The notes beneath the pieces were generated by a model. It was not told the DNA's origin, did not search any database, and was given only the letters and a program-made list of their open reading frames with translations. From Nostoc sp. CENA543 (GTDB lineage Bacteria > Cyanobacteriota > Cyanobacteriia > Cyanobacteriales > Nostocaceae), in NCBI RefSeq assembly GCF_002896875.1, contig NZ_CP023278.1:992001-1056000 (forward strand): 64,000 bases of DNA. The letters run 5' to 3'. The position numbers and the translations under genes are program-made. Below are positions 16,688 to 25,433 of this stretch, in pieces. The stretch's first letter is position 1; the number at the start of each line of letters is the position of its first letter.

Positions 16688-17446
16688 ATGTCGTCTTTGT
16701 CTTCAGCCGAACGCTCTTTGTTACCTATGCAATCTCCATCTTCCTTTTCTGAGGCATCACGCCCTTTTCTGACTTGGCAACGTATTCTTGACTGGGCGCA
16801 GGAACACTATCGCTGCCGCACCTTTAGCAAAGATGAGCGAATTCCAGCCCGTCCTGGATTGCTTTACTTGGTACAAAGAGGTGCGATCCGCATGGTAGGA
16901 ACTGCCCAAGTCAGTGCTACTGCGAGTCAGTTAACTTCTCGTCGAATCAACAGAACTCCAGAAGAAGCTTTCTTGGGTTTTGTTGGTGCAGGACAGCCAT
17001 TTGAAATTGTGGCTCAGTCACCCTTTACGCTGCAAGCTTATGCTCACGTTGACCAAACAGCAGTGTTGTGGATGTACTGGCATGATTTAGATAACTGGCC
17101 TCACTTCCGTCGTGAAGTCATGGATGCCTTCAAATACCAGCACCAGCGCAAATTGTTGTGGTTGAGTGCTTTGGGACAACGCCGTACCATCGACCGCCTC
17201 TTAGGATTCCTCACTTTGTTAATTGAGGAATATGGAGAGCCTGCTATGAGTGAGACAGACCCCGATGTGATTCGTGGTTATTGTCTGCCTTTCCCCCTCA
17301 CTCATGCCCAAATTGGTAGCGCGATTGGTTCAACTCGTGTTACTGTCACCCGCTTGATGGGTAAGTTACGTCAACGTGGCTTAATCCTCACTCAAGGGGA
17401 TAATCTGATTTGTCTGCCAGCAGAGTCAATTAACAGAGCCAGCTAA
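16688..17446 (+). CDS. devH: CRP/FNR-family regulator, DevH-like
   Basis: A 252-residue CRP-family transcription factor. An N-terminal cyclic-nucleotide-binding-type beta roll (about residues 35-130, GLLYLVQRGAIRMVG, FLGFVGAGQPFEIV) leads to a dimer helix and a winged HTH with LTHAQIGSAIGSTRVTVTRLMGKLRQRG. The recognition helix is nearly that of NtcA, but the longer Ser-rich N-terminus and the rest of the sequence differ. In Anabaena PCC 7120, DevH is the NtcA-like regulator needed for the heterocyst glycolipid layer, and this gene is the best match I know. Canonical cAMP-binding residues are not evident. It is followed by a folded non-coding region. Confidence 0.72.
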   Translation: MSSLSSAERSLLPMQSPSSFSEASRPFLTWQRILDWAQEHYRCRTFSKDERIPARPGLLYLVQRGAIRMVGTAQVSATASQLTSRRINRTPEEAFLGFVGAGQPFEIVAQSPFTLQAYAHVDQTAVLWMYWHDLDNWPHFRREVMDAFKYQHQRKLLWLSALGQRRTIDRLLGFLTLLIEEYGEPAMSETDPDVIRGYCLPFPLTHAQIGSAIGSTRVTVTRLMGKLRQRGLILTQGDNLICLPAESINRAS

Positions 17447-17456
17447 GAAAGTGTGA

Positions 17457-17943
17457 TTGACCGTCTAGGGCATCTACAATAAGGAACTGCCACTCTGTTC
17501 AACAGCAATTAGGAAACAGGTGTTGGCAAAGGTTGACGGTCAAATAAAACAAATCAGTTCCCAAAGACCCGATCAATTTGCAGTAAGTCAGCGCCAGCAA
17601 CACTTGCTTACTGCTCAAAAAACATCAATCTGTTTGACCACCACAAACAGATTGTGCTATCGGGAAAATCTCCAAATACCAGTCTCAATGTTCGATTGAT
17701 GCCATTGACCAATACTGTTAGGGAGGACAAGACAGTTCTTGGCATGGTTAAGTACATAGCAAACTGAGTTTGCACTAACTGCAAAGGCTACTTGAACATT
17801 GAGGCGAGATTATTGGAGATAGCTAACAGATATTTTCTTGGCTGAATACGTAGCACAAATCAAGTGATTCAGCATCAACAAACCAAACTAATTTCAGAAA
17901 AATTAACGCGATCGCCATGAGTATTATTTAGTCAGGCGATCGC
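17457..17943 (+). ncRNA. Candidate structured RNA downstream of devH
   Basis: This 487-base stretch has no coding frame but many perfect inverted repeats in order: 17457-17465 with 17535-17543 (TTGACCGTC/GACGGTCAA) enclosing TGCCA/TGGCA and CTGTT/AACAG; 17580-17587 with 17607-17614; 17626-17636 with 17644-17654 (11 pairs); 17684-17693 with 17794-17803 enclosing ATGCCA/TGGCAT, ACTGT/ACAGT and GCAAAC-TGA-GTTTGC; 17841-17847 with 17867-17873; and finally GCGATCGCC/GGCGATCGC at 17908-17943 followed by T-rich sequence. It could be a long 3' UTR of devH or a separate RNA. It does not match RNase P, tmRNA or 6S RNA as I know them. Strand is assumed from the terminator-like end. Confidence 0.5.
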
Positions 17944-18022
17944 TTTGCATTTTAGCAGCTTGTCAAAAATCAATAGTCAACCATCAACATTAGGTCAAAT
18001 TAAACTGCTGCGATACTATTTT

Positions 18023-18028
18023 TATAAT
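18023..18028 (+). promoter_or_regulatory. Possible -10 box (TATAAT)
   Basis: A consensus TATAAT lies 23 bases before the ATG at 18051. The -35 region is poor (TTAAAC at the expected distance). The leader would be about 15 bases long. Confidence 0.35.
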
Positions 18029-18050
18029 GTAAATCACATCACATAAACTT

Positions 18051-18419
18051 ATGGAGCCAAACTATTTACCGACAGAGGTGATTTTAAATCATCCTCGTCG
18101 CTCCCTGGGTAAAGTTCAACTAGATTGGACACCCCAGCCAGGGAACTACCTCGATTTAGAAGGTAAAACCTACGCAGTTTTAGAACGCCGCCATCGCTAT
18201 CAATTCAAATCAGGACGTTATCGTCTACATAATATCGCCCTCTATGTGCAGACTGCTCAAAGACCATCTGAGAAAAGTTTAGTTGCAGGGCGTTGGGTAG
18301 TTGGGGATGCTAGCTGTGTGTATAACGCCCATTCAGAAATTATTCGCTGTGCGGTTAATCCTAATGGGCCTTGCGAATCCTGTCGTTTTTATGAAGCAGT
18401 TAGCAATCTATCAAATTAA
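18051..18419 (+). CDS. Conserved cyanobacterial protein with C-terminal CxxC
   Basis: A 122-residue soluble protein that I associate with a cyanobacteria-restricted DUF (possibly DUF6464). An SH3-like beta-rich core is suggested by PGNYLDLEGKTYAVLERRHRYQF and NIALYVQTAQRP. The C-terminus has three Cys: IIRCAVNPNGPCESCRFYEA, a possible metal or redox site. Function unknown. It converges with fmt, whose stop codon lies two bases away. Confidence 0.75.
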   Translation: MEPNYLPTEVILNHPRRSLGKVQLDWTPQPGNYLDLEGKTYAVLERRHRYQFKSGRYRLHNIALYVQTAQRPSEKSLVAGRWVVGDASCVYNAHSEIIRCAVNPNGPCESCRFYEAVSNLSN

Positions 18420-18420
18420 G

Positions 18421-19425
18421 TTAATCTCCATTCCCTAACATTTCACCAACAGTTAAACGCGTACCATTAACAAAATCCCAACCTGATTGGGGACGTTTCC
18501 CAGCTAATTGAACCTCTCGCAACAGTAACAAACCTTCACCAGTTTGCACAATTGCACCAATTCCCTTGGCGATGCTAACTATCTCTCCTGGACTACCTGA
18601 TATATTAGCCAAATTAGGTACTTTTTGAAAGATTTTTTGCAATTCTGGCGGTAGTTCATCTTTGTCAGCCGCGTCAAGGGGAACGGTGGCTGTAATTTTC
18701 AAAGTTTGGTCACGAAAGGTGGCTGTGCAGTTGGGATAAAATCCTCGAACTTGGTTATGCAACTGCGTCGCACTTTTTGACCAATCTAAAGCATAGTCTT
18801 GCTTTTGAATTAAGGAGGCGTAAGTCGCTGCACTATCATCTTGCGGTATAGGTGTAATCTCTTGATTTTGTAATTTGAGCAAGGTTTCGATTAATAAATC
18901 ACCGCCAATTTCCGCTAGTCTAGCGGCTACATCCTCAGCATTATCTAACAAACCAATGGGTGTAGTTGCCTTGAGCAGCATTGCCCCAGTATCCATACCC
19001 ACATCCATTAACATAGTCGTGATCCCTGTTTCTGCTTCACCGTTGTATATACACCATTGAATAGGTGCAGCCCCCCGATATTGAGGCAAAATTGAACCAT
19101 GCACATTCACACAGCCCAATTTTGGCATATCTAAAATTTTCTGTGACAAAATCTGCCCATAGGCAACCACTACAAACACATCCGCTTCTAATTGCTGGAG
19201 TTTAGTTAAAGTTTCAGTATGTTTCTTGACTCGTTGGGGTTGCCATACTGGGATATGATGATGAGTCGCCACAACTTTTACGGGTGAAGGAGTGAGTTTA
19301 TTACCCCGTTCCCGGCGTTTATCTGGTTGGGTGACGACTGCTAACACCTCGAATTCTGGGTGATTAAGTAATTTTTCGAGCGTAGGAACAGCGAATTGGG
19401 GTGTGCCAAAAAATACAATTTTCAT
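18421..19425 (-). CDS. fmt: Methionyl-tRNA formyltransferase
   Basis: Fmt formylates initiator Met-tRNA using 10-formyl-tetrahydrofolate. The start [16 protein letters not shown] is typical. The catalytic Asn/His region reads [21 protein letters not shown], followed by [18 protein letters not shown]. The C-terminal OB-like domain ends with [20 protein letters not shown]. At 334 residues it is full length. The next gene in the same direction is a beta-lactamase 35 bases upstream. Confidence 0.96.
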   Translation of the reverse strand: MKIVFFGTPQFAVPTLEKLLNHPEFEVLAVVTQPDKRRERGNKLTPSPVKVVATHHHIPVWQPQRVKKHTETLTKLQQLEADVFVVVAYGQILSQKILDMPKLGCVNVHGSILPQYRGAAPIQWCIYNGEAETGITTMLMDVGMDTGAMLLKATTPIGLLDNAEDVAARLAEIGGDLLIETLLKLQNQEITPIPQDDSAATYASLIQKQDYALDWSKSATQLHNQVRGFYPNCTATFRDQTLKITATVPLDAADKDELPPELQKIFQKVPNLANISGSPGEIVSIAKGIGAIVQTGEGLLLLREVQLAGKRPQSGWDFVNGTRLTVGEMLGNGD

Positions 19426-19460
19426 AAATTAGTCAATAGTCCTTAGTAAATAGTCATTAA

Positions 19461-20312
19461 TTAGAGTAATCCCAATATTTTGAAGCTGCGGCGCGTGATT
19501 TCGATGCGGGTGGGAAGGTCATCATTATTACGGATATCAATATTAGTGGCAAAGAAATATACATTATTTTTCTGCTCTAAATAACCGACAAACCAACCGA
19601 TATTGGGTTTACGACGGGCAGCCCAGCCCGTTTTTCCTCGCAATATATACTCTGGGGTATGTTCGTAAACCATAATATCTTGTACTAAATCCAAAGTCCG
19701 TTGTGAGAAGGGTAATTCTTTGCGCTGAAGACGTTGTAAAAACTCAATCTGTTGTCTGGGGGTAATTTGCAGTGGCCCCTCTAGCCAAAAGCGGTCAATT
19801 TGTTCTGGTGTCCCGATTTGAGCATCGCCATAACCGACTTGCTGGATAAATTGCTTCATCCTTTGATAACCAATTTTGCGTGCTAGCACTTGATAAAACC
19901 AGACTGTGGAATTTTTGAAAGCTTGACGAATGTTAGTGTCTTGATTCCATGAGGGAAATTCACGCTGAATCCCATCCCAAGTTAAGACAGCGACATCATT
20001 GGGAATCACACCCGTTTCTAAGGCTACAAGGGAGTTGAAAATTTTAAATGTCGAAGCGGGAGAGAAGGCTTGTGAATTGCGGAGGGCGTTGTGTTGGTAA
20101 CATTTGTTGTGATTGCGATCGCAAATCAGAATCGACCCTTTAACACCTAGTTGGGCAAATGAACCTCCTAAGTCAACATTAGCTACTGGTGCAGGTGTCT
20201 GATTTTCCTGAGATTTTGCAGGTAAAGGCTGGAAATTACTAATAGTTAAAAATGTTACTAGTATACAAAAAATGATCTTAATTGCTGGTGGTATCCGTCG
20301 AATTTTAGGCAC
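19461..20312 (-). CDS. Class D (OXA-type) beta-lactamase
   Basis: A 283-residue serine beta-lactamase with a signal peptide. The active-site serine motif is STFK (in SPASTFKIFNSLVALETG), the second motif is STV (SxV) in FKNSTVWFYQVLA, the third position reads YGD where YGN is usual, and the KTG motif is in LRGKTGWAARRKPNIGWFVGYLE. The WLEGPLQITPRQQIEFL segment is also typical of OXA enzymes. All catalytic motifs are intact, so it should be active against some beta-lactams or serve in peptidoglycan metabolism. No mobile element or integron feature is nearby, so it looks like a resident gene. Confidence 0.9.
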   Translation of the reverse strand: MPKIRRIPPAIKIIFCILVTFLTISNFQPLPAKSQENQTPAPVANVDLGGSFAQLGVKGSILICDRNHNKCYQHNALRNSQAFSPASTFKIFNSLVALETGVIPNDVAVLTWDGIQREFPSWNQDTNIRQAFKNSTVWFYQVLARKIGYQRMKQFIQQVGYGDAQIGTPEQIDRFWLEGPLQITPRQQIEFLQRLQRKELPFSQRTLDLVQDIMVYEHTPEYILRGKTGWAARRKPNIGWFVGYLEQKNNVYFFATNIDIRNNDDLPTRIEITRRSFKILGLL

Positions 20313-20410
20313 AAATATGATTTCCTAACAAAACTGATTTACCACCAGTGATAATACAGCCACTGTGCCTGTAGTTCCATGATGCTCAATTAATCAATTC
20401 AGCAAAAATA

Positions 20411-20487
20411 GTCATTAGTCAACAGTCAATAGTCAATAGTCAATAGTCAATGGTCAATAGTCATTAGTCATTAGTCATTAGTCATTA
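20411..20487. repeat. Eleven heptamers of GTCAATA/GTCATTA type
   Basis: Eleven consecutive seven-base units; most read GTCAATA or GTCATTA, with one GTCAACA and one GTCAATG. STRR class. Confidence 0.93.
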
Positions 20488-20510
20488 GTCAGCACTCACC
20501 ACTTACCACC

Positions 20511-20571
20511 GGTTAAACGCCGCGCTACCACTAACAGCACGGGCTAAATGCCCCGCTTCCGCTAACAGCAC
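20511..20571. repeat. Doubled dispersed repeat (GGCTAAACGCC family)
   Basis: Two consecutive diverged copies of the unit seen at 12271-12300 and 48703-48757: GGTTAAACGCCGCGCTACCA then GGGCTAAATGCCCCGCTTCC, each followed by CTAACAGCA. Confidence 0.8.
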
Positions 20572-21380
20572 TCATCACTCCCCACTCCCCAATCATGAAT
20601 AACTGTGTTCACCATGACAAAATCAAGAGTTTCTTGATACACTTATAATTGAATTTCCTAATAGAAAAGTTGATGTTAACGATATATGTAGGCAAAAACC
20701 TCATATCTTGGATGCTTTAATCAGCTAATTTTTTGGGAAATGCTTTTTCCTGTCTATTCGGCGAAAAGTGTAGTTACTTTGCTCCAAGGCACAGCACTAT
20801 CGCAATGATAAAAACGCCAGAAAGAATTTCTGCCCCAGGGTAGATGTGAATGGTGTTTTTCGGGTATTATATGTTGTGCGTCCGCTTTCTTAAACTTTAA
20901 AGTAACGCTTCACTCCAACCGTTATCGGGGACTGTACTGTTGTCGCCATTGTAAACAGGAAAGCCTTTCTTGGCTTATCTATGCTTACTCTTACCCCAAC
21001 AGTTAAATCTTAATAACTGATCTACCTTTGGACTATCTGTGTGTTTAGTCCGAAAAATAATTTTATTTGTCTTTAGGCTGGACTTAGTTCTGTCTAGGGC
21101 TAATTTTAACTACCACAAAAAAACTCCATTATAAGCAGTAACATCACTGTGAAGCTGCTGATTTTTTAGTGGATTTTTTAAGCAAAATTACTTAATTTTC
21201 ATGGGAATTTATCAATTATGAAGACGTATTTAAGTAAACATATCAAACTTTAAAAAAAAATTTTCATAAAGTTAGCAAAAACTTTGAGTTTGTTGTTATA
21301 CCTGTAATCAAAGCCAGCTTTTTGTCAGATTTTTAAATATCGCTCCTCATACAGCAACCGCCCTTCTGGAGAGTCCACCC

Positions 21381-22646
21381 ATGCTTAAACCCCTTTTGCT
21401 GTCAGGATGGTTCCGTGTGCAACCATTTTTCAATTATTTTGTTGTTGTCATGTTGATTGCGCCTTTGGTTGCTGCTTCTGGCCACTCTAGTTCCGCTAAG
21501 ACATCAAAAGCGGTAGCAAAGATTGCGCCTGAGCCTGAAGAATCTGATGTTGTTTCTCCAGAAAAAGCTGCTGTGAGTGAACCGGAGTTAGCCAAGGTAC
21601 TAAAAACAGAATCGATTAACTCACTGGGTAGAGAAACAGTAGTGGCATCTCAGGTGATTAGACCACCAATGTTGCCAGCAGATGACACAACTGAGTCCTT
21701 ATTAGCTCAAGAATATACTAAATCTCATATTGATAATACGGTTGTTAATCCATTGGCAGATGTAGAGCTAGCACCACCGATAACGCTAGAAAAAATACCA
21801 GCACAAAGTAGGGTATGGCAGGAATCAGGTGATAATAATCTTTTGGCCGCAGTGCAGCCTCTACCAACTATCTCCACACCTCAAACAGATGCTAATCAAG
21901 ATGATGTACCTGTGAGTGAACCACAGCCAGAACAAGCTTCAGAAATACCGACTGACCCCATAGGGAGTCCTCACCCGATTCCTTGGCAGTGGATTGTCAG
22001 TACGCAAGAGGCCATCGGTTCTAAGGGGGTAACTGGGGTGCGTTACTATCGTAGTGTACCGGTGGTTTCTCCTGATGGGAAGTACGCGGTTTACAGCAGG
22101 GTACAAATAGATGTTAAACCCGAAATGTATAACTCGAAAGTGACTAGTGTTCTGTTTGTAGAAAATAGAGAAACTAAGCAATTACGAGTGATGGCTTCTA
22201 CAACCACCTTGCAAGACCCACTAGTAAAGACACAGACAACAACAGCACCAGAAGATAGTAGAGAAGGTAAAATCGGTGTATTAGTGCCTGTGAGTTGGTC
22301 GGAAAAAAGCGATCGCTTCCTAGCACGTAGATTTGAAGGCGTGTTTAACACTGGTGATTCTACTGATCAAGCGGTGATTTGGGATCGGCAGAAAAACCAA
22401 GCCAACACAGTCGCGCCGGCTCAAACCGAAGAAGATCACGAAAAAATTGCTGTGTTATTAGGCTGGAGTAAAAACGAACCCGATCATGTACTTTTCCGTG
22501 CAGGCGAGATGGGAGAAGAAAACTGGCCTTTAGTGAAAGTAGCTATTGATGGTAAAACAGGAGCAACAACTGAGAGTGATCAACCTGTAACTTTTGGTGA
22601 CAAACTCTCTAATGTCTGGGCTGGGCCACAGGTTGCTTCACGGTAG
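21381..22646 (+). CDS. Cyanobacterial protein of unknown function with membrane anchor
   Basis: A 421-residue protein. A hydrophobic segment near residues 15-33 acts as signal or anchor. Residues 35-190 are low-complexity, rich in Pro, Glu, Ser and Thr, probably a linker. The C-terminal part (from IPWQWIVSTQEAIG) is a beta-rich domain with VSPDGKYAVYSRVQ and VSWSEKSDRFLARRFEG, resembling propeller-like blades of the TolB type. I do not recognise a named family. A strong terminator follows at 22691, so it is likely monocistronic. Confidence 0.7.
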   Translation: MLKPLLLSGWFRVQPFFNYFVVVMLIAPLVAASGHSSSAKTSKAVAKIAPEPEESDVVSPEKAAVSEPELAKVLKTESINSLGRETVVASQVIRPPMLPADDTTESLLAQEYTKSHIDNTVVNPLADVELAPPITLEKIPAQSRVWQESGDNNLLAAVQPLPTISTPQTDANQDDVPVSEPQPEQASEIPTDPIGSPHPIPWQWIVSTQEAIGSKGVTGVRYYRSVPVVSPDGKYAVYSRVQIDVKPEMYNSKVTSVLFVENRETKQLRVMASTTTLQDPLVKTQTTTAPEDSREGKIGVLVPVSWSEKSDRFLARRFEGVFNTGDSTDQAVIWDRQKNQANTVAPAQTEEDHEKIAVLLGWSKNEPDHVLFRAGEMGEENWPLVKVAIDGKTGATTESDQPVTFGDKLSNVWAGPQVASR

Positions 22647-22690
22647 CTGGTATTAGCATTGCTACATCAGTAGTTTGTTGTAAATAAGAA

Positions 22691-22722
22691 AAGCGGTTAC
22701 TAACTGTAGTAACCGCTTTTTA
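22691..22722 (+). terminator. Intrinsic terminator
   Basis: AAGCGGTTACT pairs with AGTAACCGCTT around a six-base loop AACTGT, followed by TTTAATTTTTTT. It ends the transcript of the preceding gene 45 bases after its stop. Confidence 0.9.
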
Positions 22723-22790
22723 ATTTTTTTAGGTTGTGTCTAGGTTGTTGAATTTGATGAGATTCAATCACTTTTATTCATATGAGTAAT

Positions 22791-22830
22791 GAGTAATAAG
22801 TAATGATTAAATACCCATTACTTATTACTC
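22791..22830. repeat. Inverted repeat built from heptamers
   Basis: GAGTAATAAGTAATG (22791-22805) is perfectly complementary to CATTACTTATTACTC (22816-22830), with a ten-base spacer. The arms are the usual GAGTAAT-type units in opposite orientation. The rest of 22647-23040 shows no gene. Confidence 0.85.
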
Positions 22831-23040
22831 GTTAATTAGAGAAAAGAACCCGAAAAATAAATTTTCCACTGCAAATTTTACTTAGCCAGGAAAGGAAAGG
22901 ATTGTGTACGAATTTTTCACCTCTGAAAAGGTACAAAATCAACAGCTTACTGTGTCTCTGAGAGCCATTACTCAGTGCTAGGTAAACATAGACGTGTTAG
23001 CTATTCTCCTCTCCTTTACCTCTCTGTTTGATTGGAGAAA

Positions 23041-23394
23041 TTAGCAAACAAAATCTCCGCGTACCCAACCTACTACGTTGCGAAACGATACTTGATACCA
23101 ATACTGACCACCATAAGGATAATCTGTAGAATTGATTACGCTAACGACTGCTCCATTTGGAACTCGGTATACTACACTATAACCAGTTCCCGGCCCACTA
23201 CGCATATTTAAAAGGCCACCTCTATCTCTCGTACAAACCCGAACAGTGCTACTAAGCAACAAATTTTTGCCGACTTGAGAAGAGCTATAAGCATTAGAAT
23301 TGTTACCATTGAGATTTGTTGTAGCAGCAGTTGCTGGTAAAGCAGAAGTTGCAAATACGGTGCCAACCATGAGAGAGATGAAAATTTTAGACAT
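23041..23394 (-). CDS. Secreted bacterial SH3-domain protein
   Basis: Start 23394 (MSKIFISLMVGTVF) gives a 117-residue protein with a clear signal peptide cleaved after ATA or ATAA; the 19 codons upstream in frame lack that character. The mature part is a single SH3b domain: VRVCTRDRGGLLNMRSGPGTGYSVVYRVPNG and WYQVSFRNVVGWVRGDFVC, with the typical LNMRSGPG turn and GWV. Such domains bind peptidoglycan or cell-surface polymers. Two Cys could form a disulfide. It stands alone. Confidence 0.87.
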   Translation of the reverse strand: MSKIFISLMVGTVFATSALPATAATTNLNGNNSNAYSSSQVGKNLLLSSTVRVCTRDRGGLLNMRSGPGTGYSVVYRVPNGAVVSVINSTDYPYGGQYWYQVSFRNVVGWVRGDFVC

Positions 23395-24256
23395 TGTATA
23401 TACTTCCGGGATAAAGTGAAAAAGCTGGAAATGCTTAATTATTGACATCAAGAAATTGGGGTTGATAGGTGCGAAGGAAACTTATCAACCGATCTAAATT
23501 CTGTCTACTTACTAATCCAATGCACCCTTTATGGCTGTTGCCAAAAGCATAAACATCAACCTTTAGAGGATTAGAATGTAGTTCTTAATTTCTCTATTTC
23601 TCAAATTTATTCGTTGATTTTCGTGATTAACATCCGAACGATTTCGTATTTTGCTGAAAATCAATAAAATTACTGAAAAAATGTTTATATTAGCAAAAAT
23701 TCGTATATTAATAGAGGTTGATAAATAAGATTTGAGTAATTTAATTATTGAAAATATTGTGATTTTGTATTTTGTGGATAACAATAATCTTGTGTATGTC
23801 TTTTAAAACAAGAGTTTTATGCCTCGTTTCTTAATTTATATCGAATGGAAATAATAAATAATTAACCGTATAAAATAAATCAGTATAAATACAAATAATA
23901 TTTCAGTAAATTAAAGGTTTTTATATTTCATCAAACCTACATGATTCGATTTATATCAGTAAGAGTGCAAATAAACCGAACTATGTAACACTGACCTACT
24001 TGGTCAGCTATTAGGTGTATAGTGTGGTGTCACAACGTACTGACTCTTTACACTAATTGGTGTGGCGTTTCGCTCTCGGATTTAACTCAACACTGTTCAC
24101 TGTTAAGTGTGATACTAGTTAAGCCAGTAGGCATAGTTAAATATAAAGTGTCATTGGGTTCGCGAAGCGTCTTGTAGAGACGCTTCGCGAACCCAATGAC
24201 AGAAGTCTATGTATTTTTTTATACCCATGCACTTAATATACACTCTGCATAGAAAT
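23395..24256. other. AT-rich gap without a convincing gene
   Basis: I see no credible gene in these 860 bases; a 73-codon minus-strand frame at 23563-23784 is composed of AT-driven Ile, Lys and Asn codons only. Small hairpins occur (CTGACC-TACTT-GGTCAG at 23991-24007), and the large palindrome at 24150-24200 is listed separately. Confidence 0.5.
24150..24200. repeat. Perfect 23-base-pair palindrome (GCGAAGCGTCT family)
   Basis: The 23-base arm at 24150-24172 is perfectly complementary to 24178-24200, with loop TGTAG. The core GTTCGCGAAGCGTCT belongs to a dispersed REP-like family; related but degraded pieces are at 30946-30975 and 34577-34640. Confidence 0.92.
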
Positions 24257-24556
24257 TTAGGGTGATGTTTCACTCCTTTCCAATTCGGGTATAGCTTCTT
24301 TTACTCGTCGGATGGGTAAATTAGCAATTAAAGCGGTAGTGCGTTGATTGCTTTCCAGGGCAAACTCTAGACTTTCGGTGTCTAATTCTACATAGCGGCA
24401 GACTACGTCTAAAATTTCTCTACGCATTTTTTCGAGAGTCTGAGCGTCTAAATCGGCACGATCATGAGCGATTACCAATTGCAAGCGGCGTTTGACTTGG
24501 GAGCGACTGGTATCGGGACTACGTGAAAACAACTTGTCTATTAATTCGAGGATCAT
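24257..24556 (-). CDS. minE: Cell division topological specificity factor MinE
   Basis: MinE drives MinD off the membrane and so positions the division ring at midcell. The 99-residue protein has an N-terminal membrane-binding/anti-MinCD stretch ([11 protein letters not shown]) and [28 protein letters not shown], the typical MinE core. It is the last gene of minC-minD-minE, 27 bases after minD. Confidence 0.95.
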   Translation of the reverse strand: MILELIDKLFSRSPDTSRSQVKRRLQLVIAHDRADLDAQTLEKMRREILDVVCRYVELDTESLEFALESNQRTTALIANLPIRRVKEAIPELERSETSP

Positions 24557-24583
24557 TGCTTGTAGATATGCGGAGACTGAAAG

Positions 24584-25387
24584 TTAAATTTTGGTGCGTA
24601 ACAGCTTTCGCAGCCGGGTAAATATATTTTCGTGGGGTGCGTCCAGGTCGAGAAAATCGATTGTTTCTCCTTCCAATCTCCGCGCAATGTTTTCAAAAGC
24701 AACAGCCGCCAAAGAAGGGGTGTCACCTAAGACTAAAGGTTCGCCACGATTGGTGGAAACAATTACACGTTCATCATCAGGGAGAACGCCGATTAAGGGT
24801 ATAGCTAGCAATTCTTGAACATCCTGTACGGACATCATATCATTAGCCCGTACCATTGCCGGTCTGATGCGGTTGATAATGAGGTGAACGCGTTTGATAC
24901 CTTGAGCTTCTAATAAACCAACTACGCGGTCAGCATCGCGCACGGCGGAAATTTCGGGAGTGGTAACGATGAGGGCTTCTTTGGCTGGGGCGATCGCATT
25001 TTTAAAGCCGTTTTCAATCCCCGCCGGACTATCAATAATCACATATTGATACTTTTGTGAGAGTGCATTCACCAATAACTTCATTTGTTCTGGTGTAACT
25101 GCATCTTTGGTACGGTTTTGGGCGGCAGGTAGCAGTACCAAGTTGGGTTGACGCTTATCTTTGACTAAGGCTTGTTCTAAGCGACATTCTCTAGAGAGAA
25201 CTTCTACTGCTGTGTAGACAATCCGATTTTCCAGACCTAAGAGCAAATCTAAATTCCGCAGGCCGAAATCCGCATCGACTAAGGCGACTTGACGACCCAT
25301 TTTAGCGATCGCCATACCCAAATTTGCGGAAACAGTAGTTTTACCCACACCTCCTTTACCGGAGGTAATGACAATAATACGAGTCAT
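24584..25387 (-). CDS. minD: Septum site-determining ATPase MinD
   Basis: MinD is a ParA-type ATPase that recruits MinC to the membrane. The deviant Walker A GKGGVGKTT is at about residues 10-18, VDADFGLRNLDLLLGLENR is characteristic, and the C-terminus ends in an amphipathic membrane-targeting helix (ENIFTRLRKLLRTKI). Its 267 residues match the family. It lies between minC (46 bases upstream) and minE. Confidence 0.96.
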   Translation of the reverse strand: MTRIIVITSGKGGVGKTTVSANLGMAIAKMGRQVALVDADFGLRNLDLLLGLENRIVYTAVEVLSRECRLEQALVKDKRQPNLVLLPAAQNRTKDAVTPEQMKLLVNALSQKYQYVIIDSPAGIENGFKNAIAPAKEALIVTTPEISAVRDADRVVGLLEAQGIKRVHLIINRIRPAMVRANDMMSVQDVQELLAIPLIGVLPDDERVIVSTNRGEPLVLGDTPSLAAVAFENIARRLEGETIDFLDLDAPHENIFTRLRKLLRTKI

Positions 25388-25433
25388 GATACAAGTGTGC
25401 TGGATGAGGGTTAAAGAATTATATTAAATGTAT

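Larger units (their letters stand above)
20313..21380. other. Long non-coding gap with repeats
   Basis: This gap of about 1.07 kb holds a heptamer array (20411-20487) and the doubled dispersed repeat (20511-20571). From 20600 to 21380 I see no gene. Only short stems are evident, such as GGACTA (21030-21035) with TAGTCC (21046-21051). It should contain the promoter of the gene at 21381 and could hide a small RNA. Confidence 0.5.

Noticed and set aside
17457-17943. RNase P RNA, tmRNA or 6S RNA
   Set aside because: The conserved GAGGAAAGTCC-type core, a tmRNA tag frame and the 6S long-bulge layout are not seen.
19461-20312. Beta-lactamase as part of a resistance cassette
   Set aside because: No integrase, attC site, IS end or other resistance gene lies nearby; neighbours are fmt and ordinary repeats.
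23563-23784. 73-codon minus-strand frame
   Set aside because: Composition is driven by AT content (Ile, Lys, Asn, Ser), with no ribosome binding site or family likeness.
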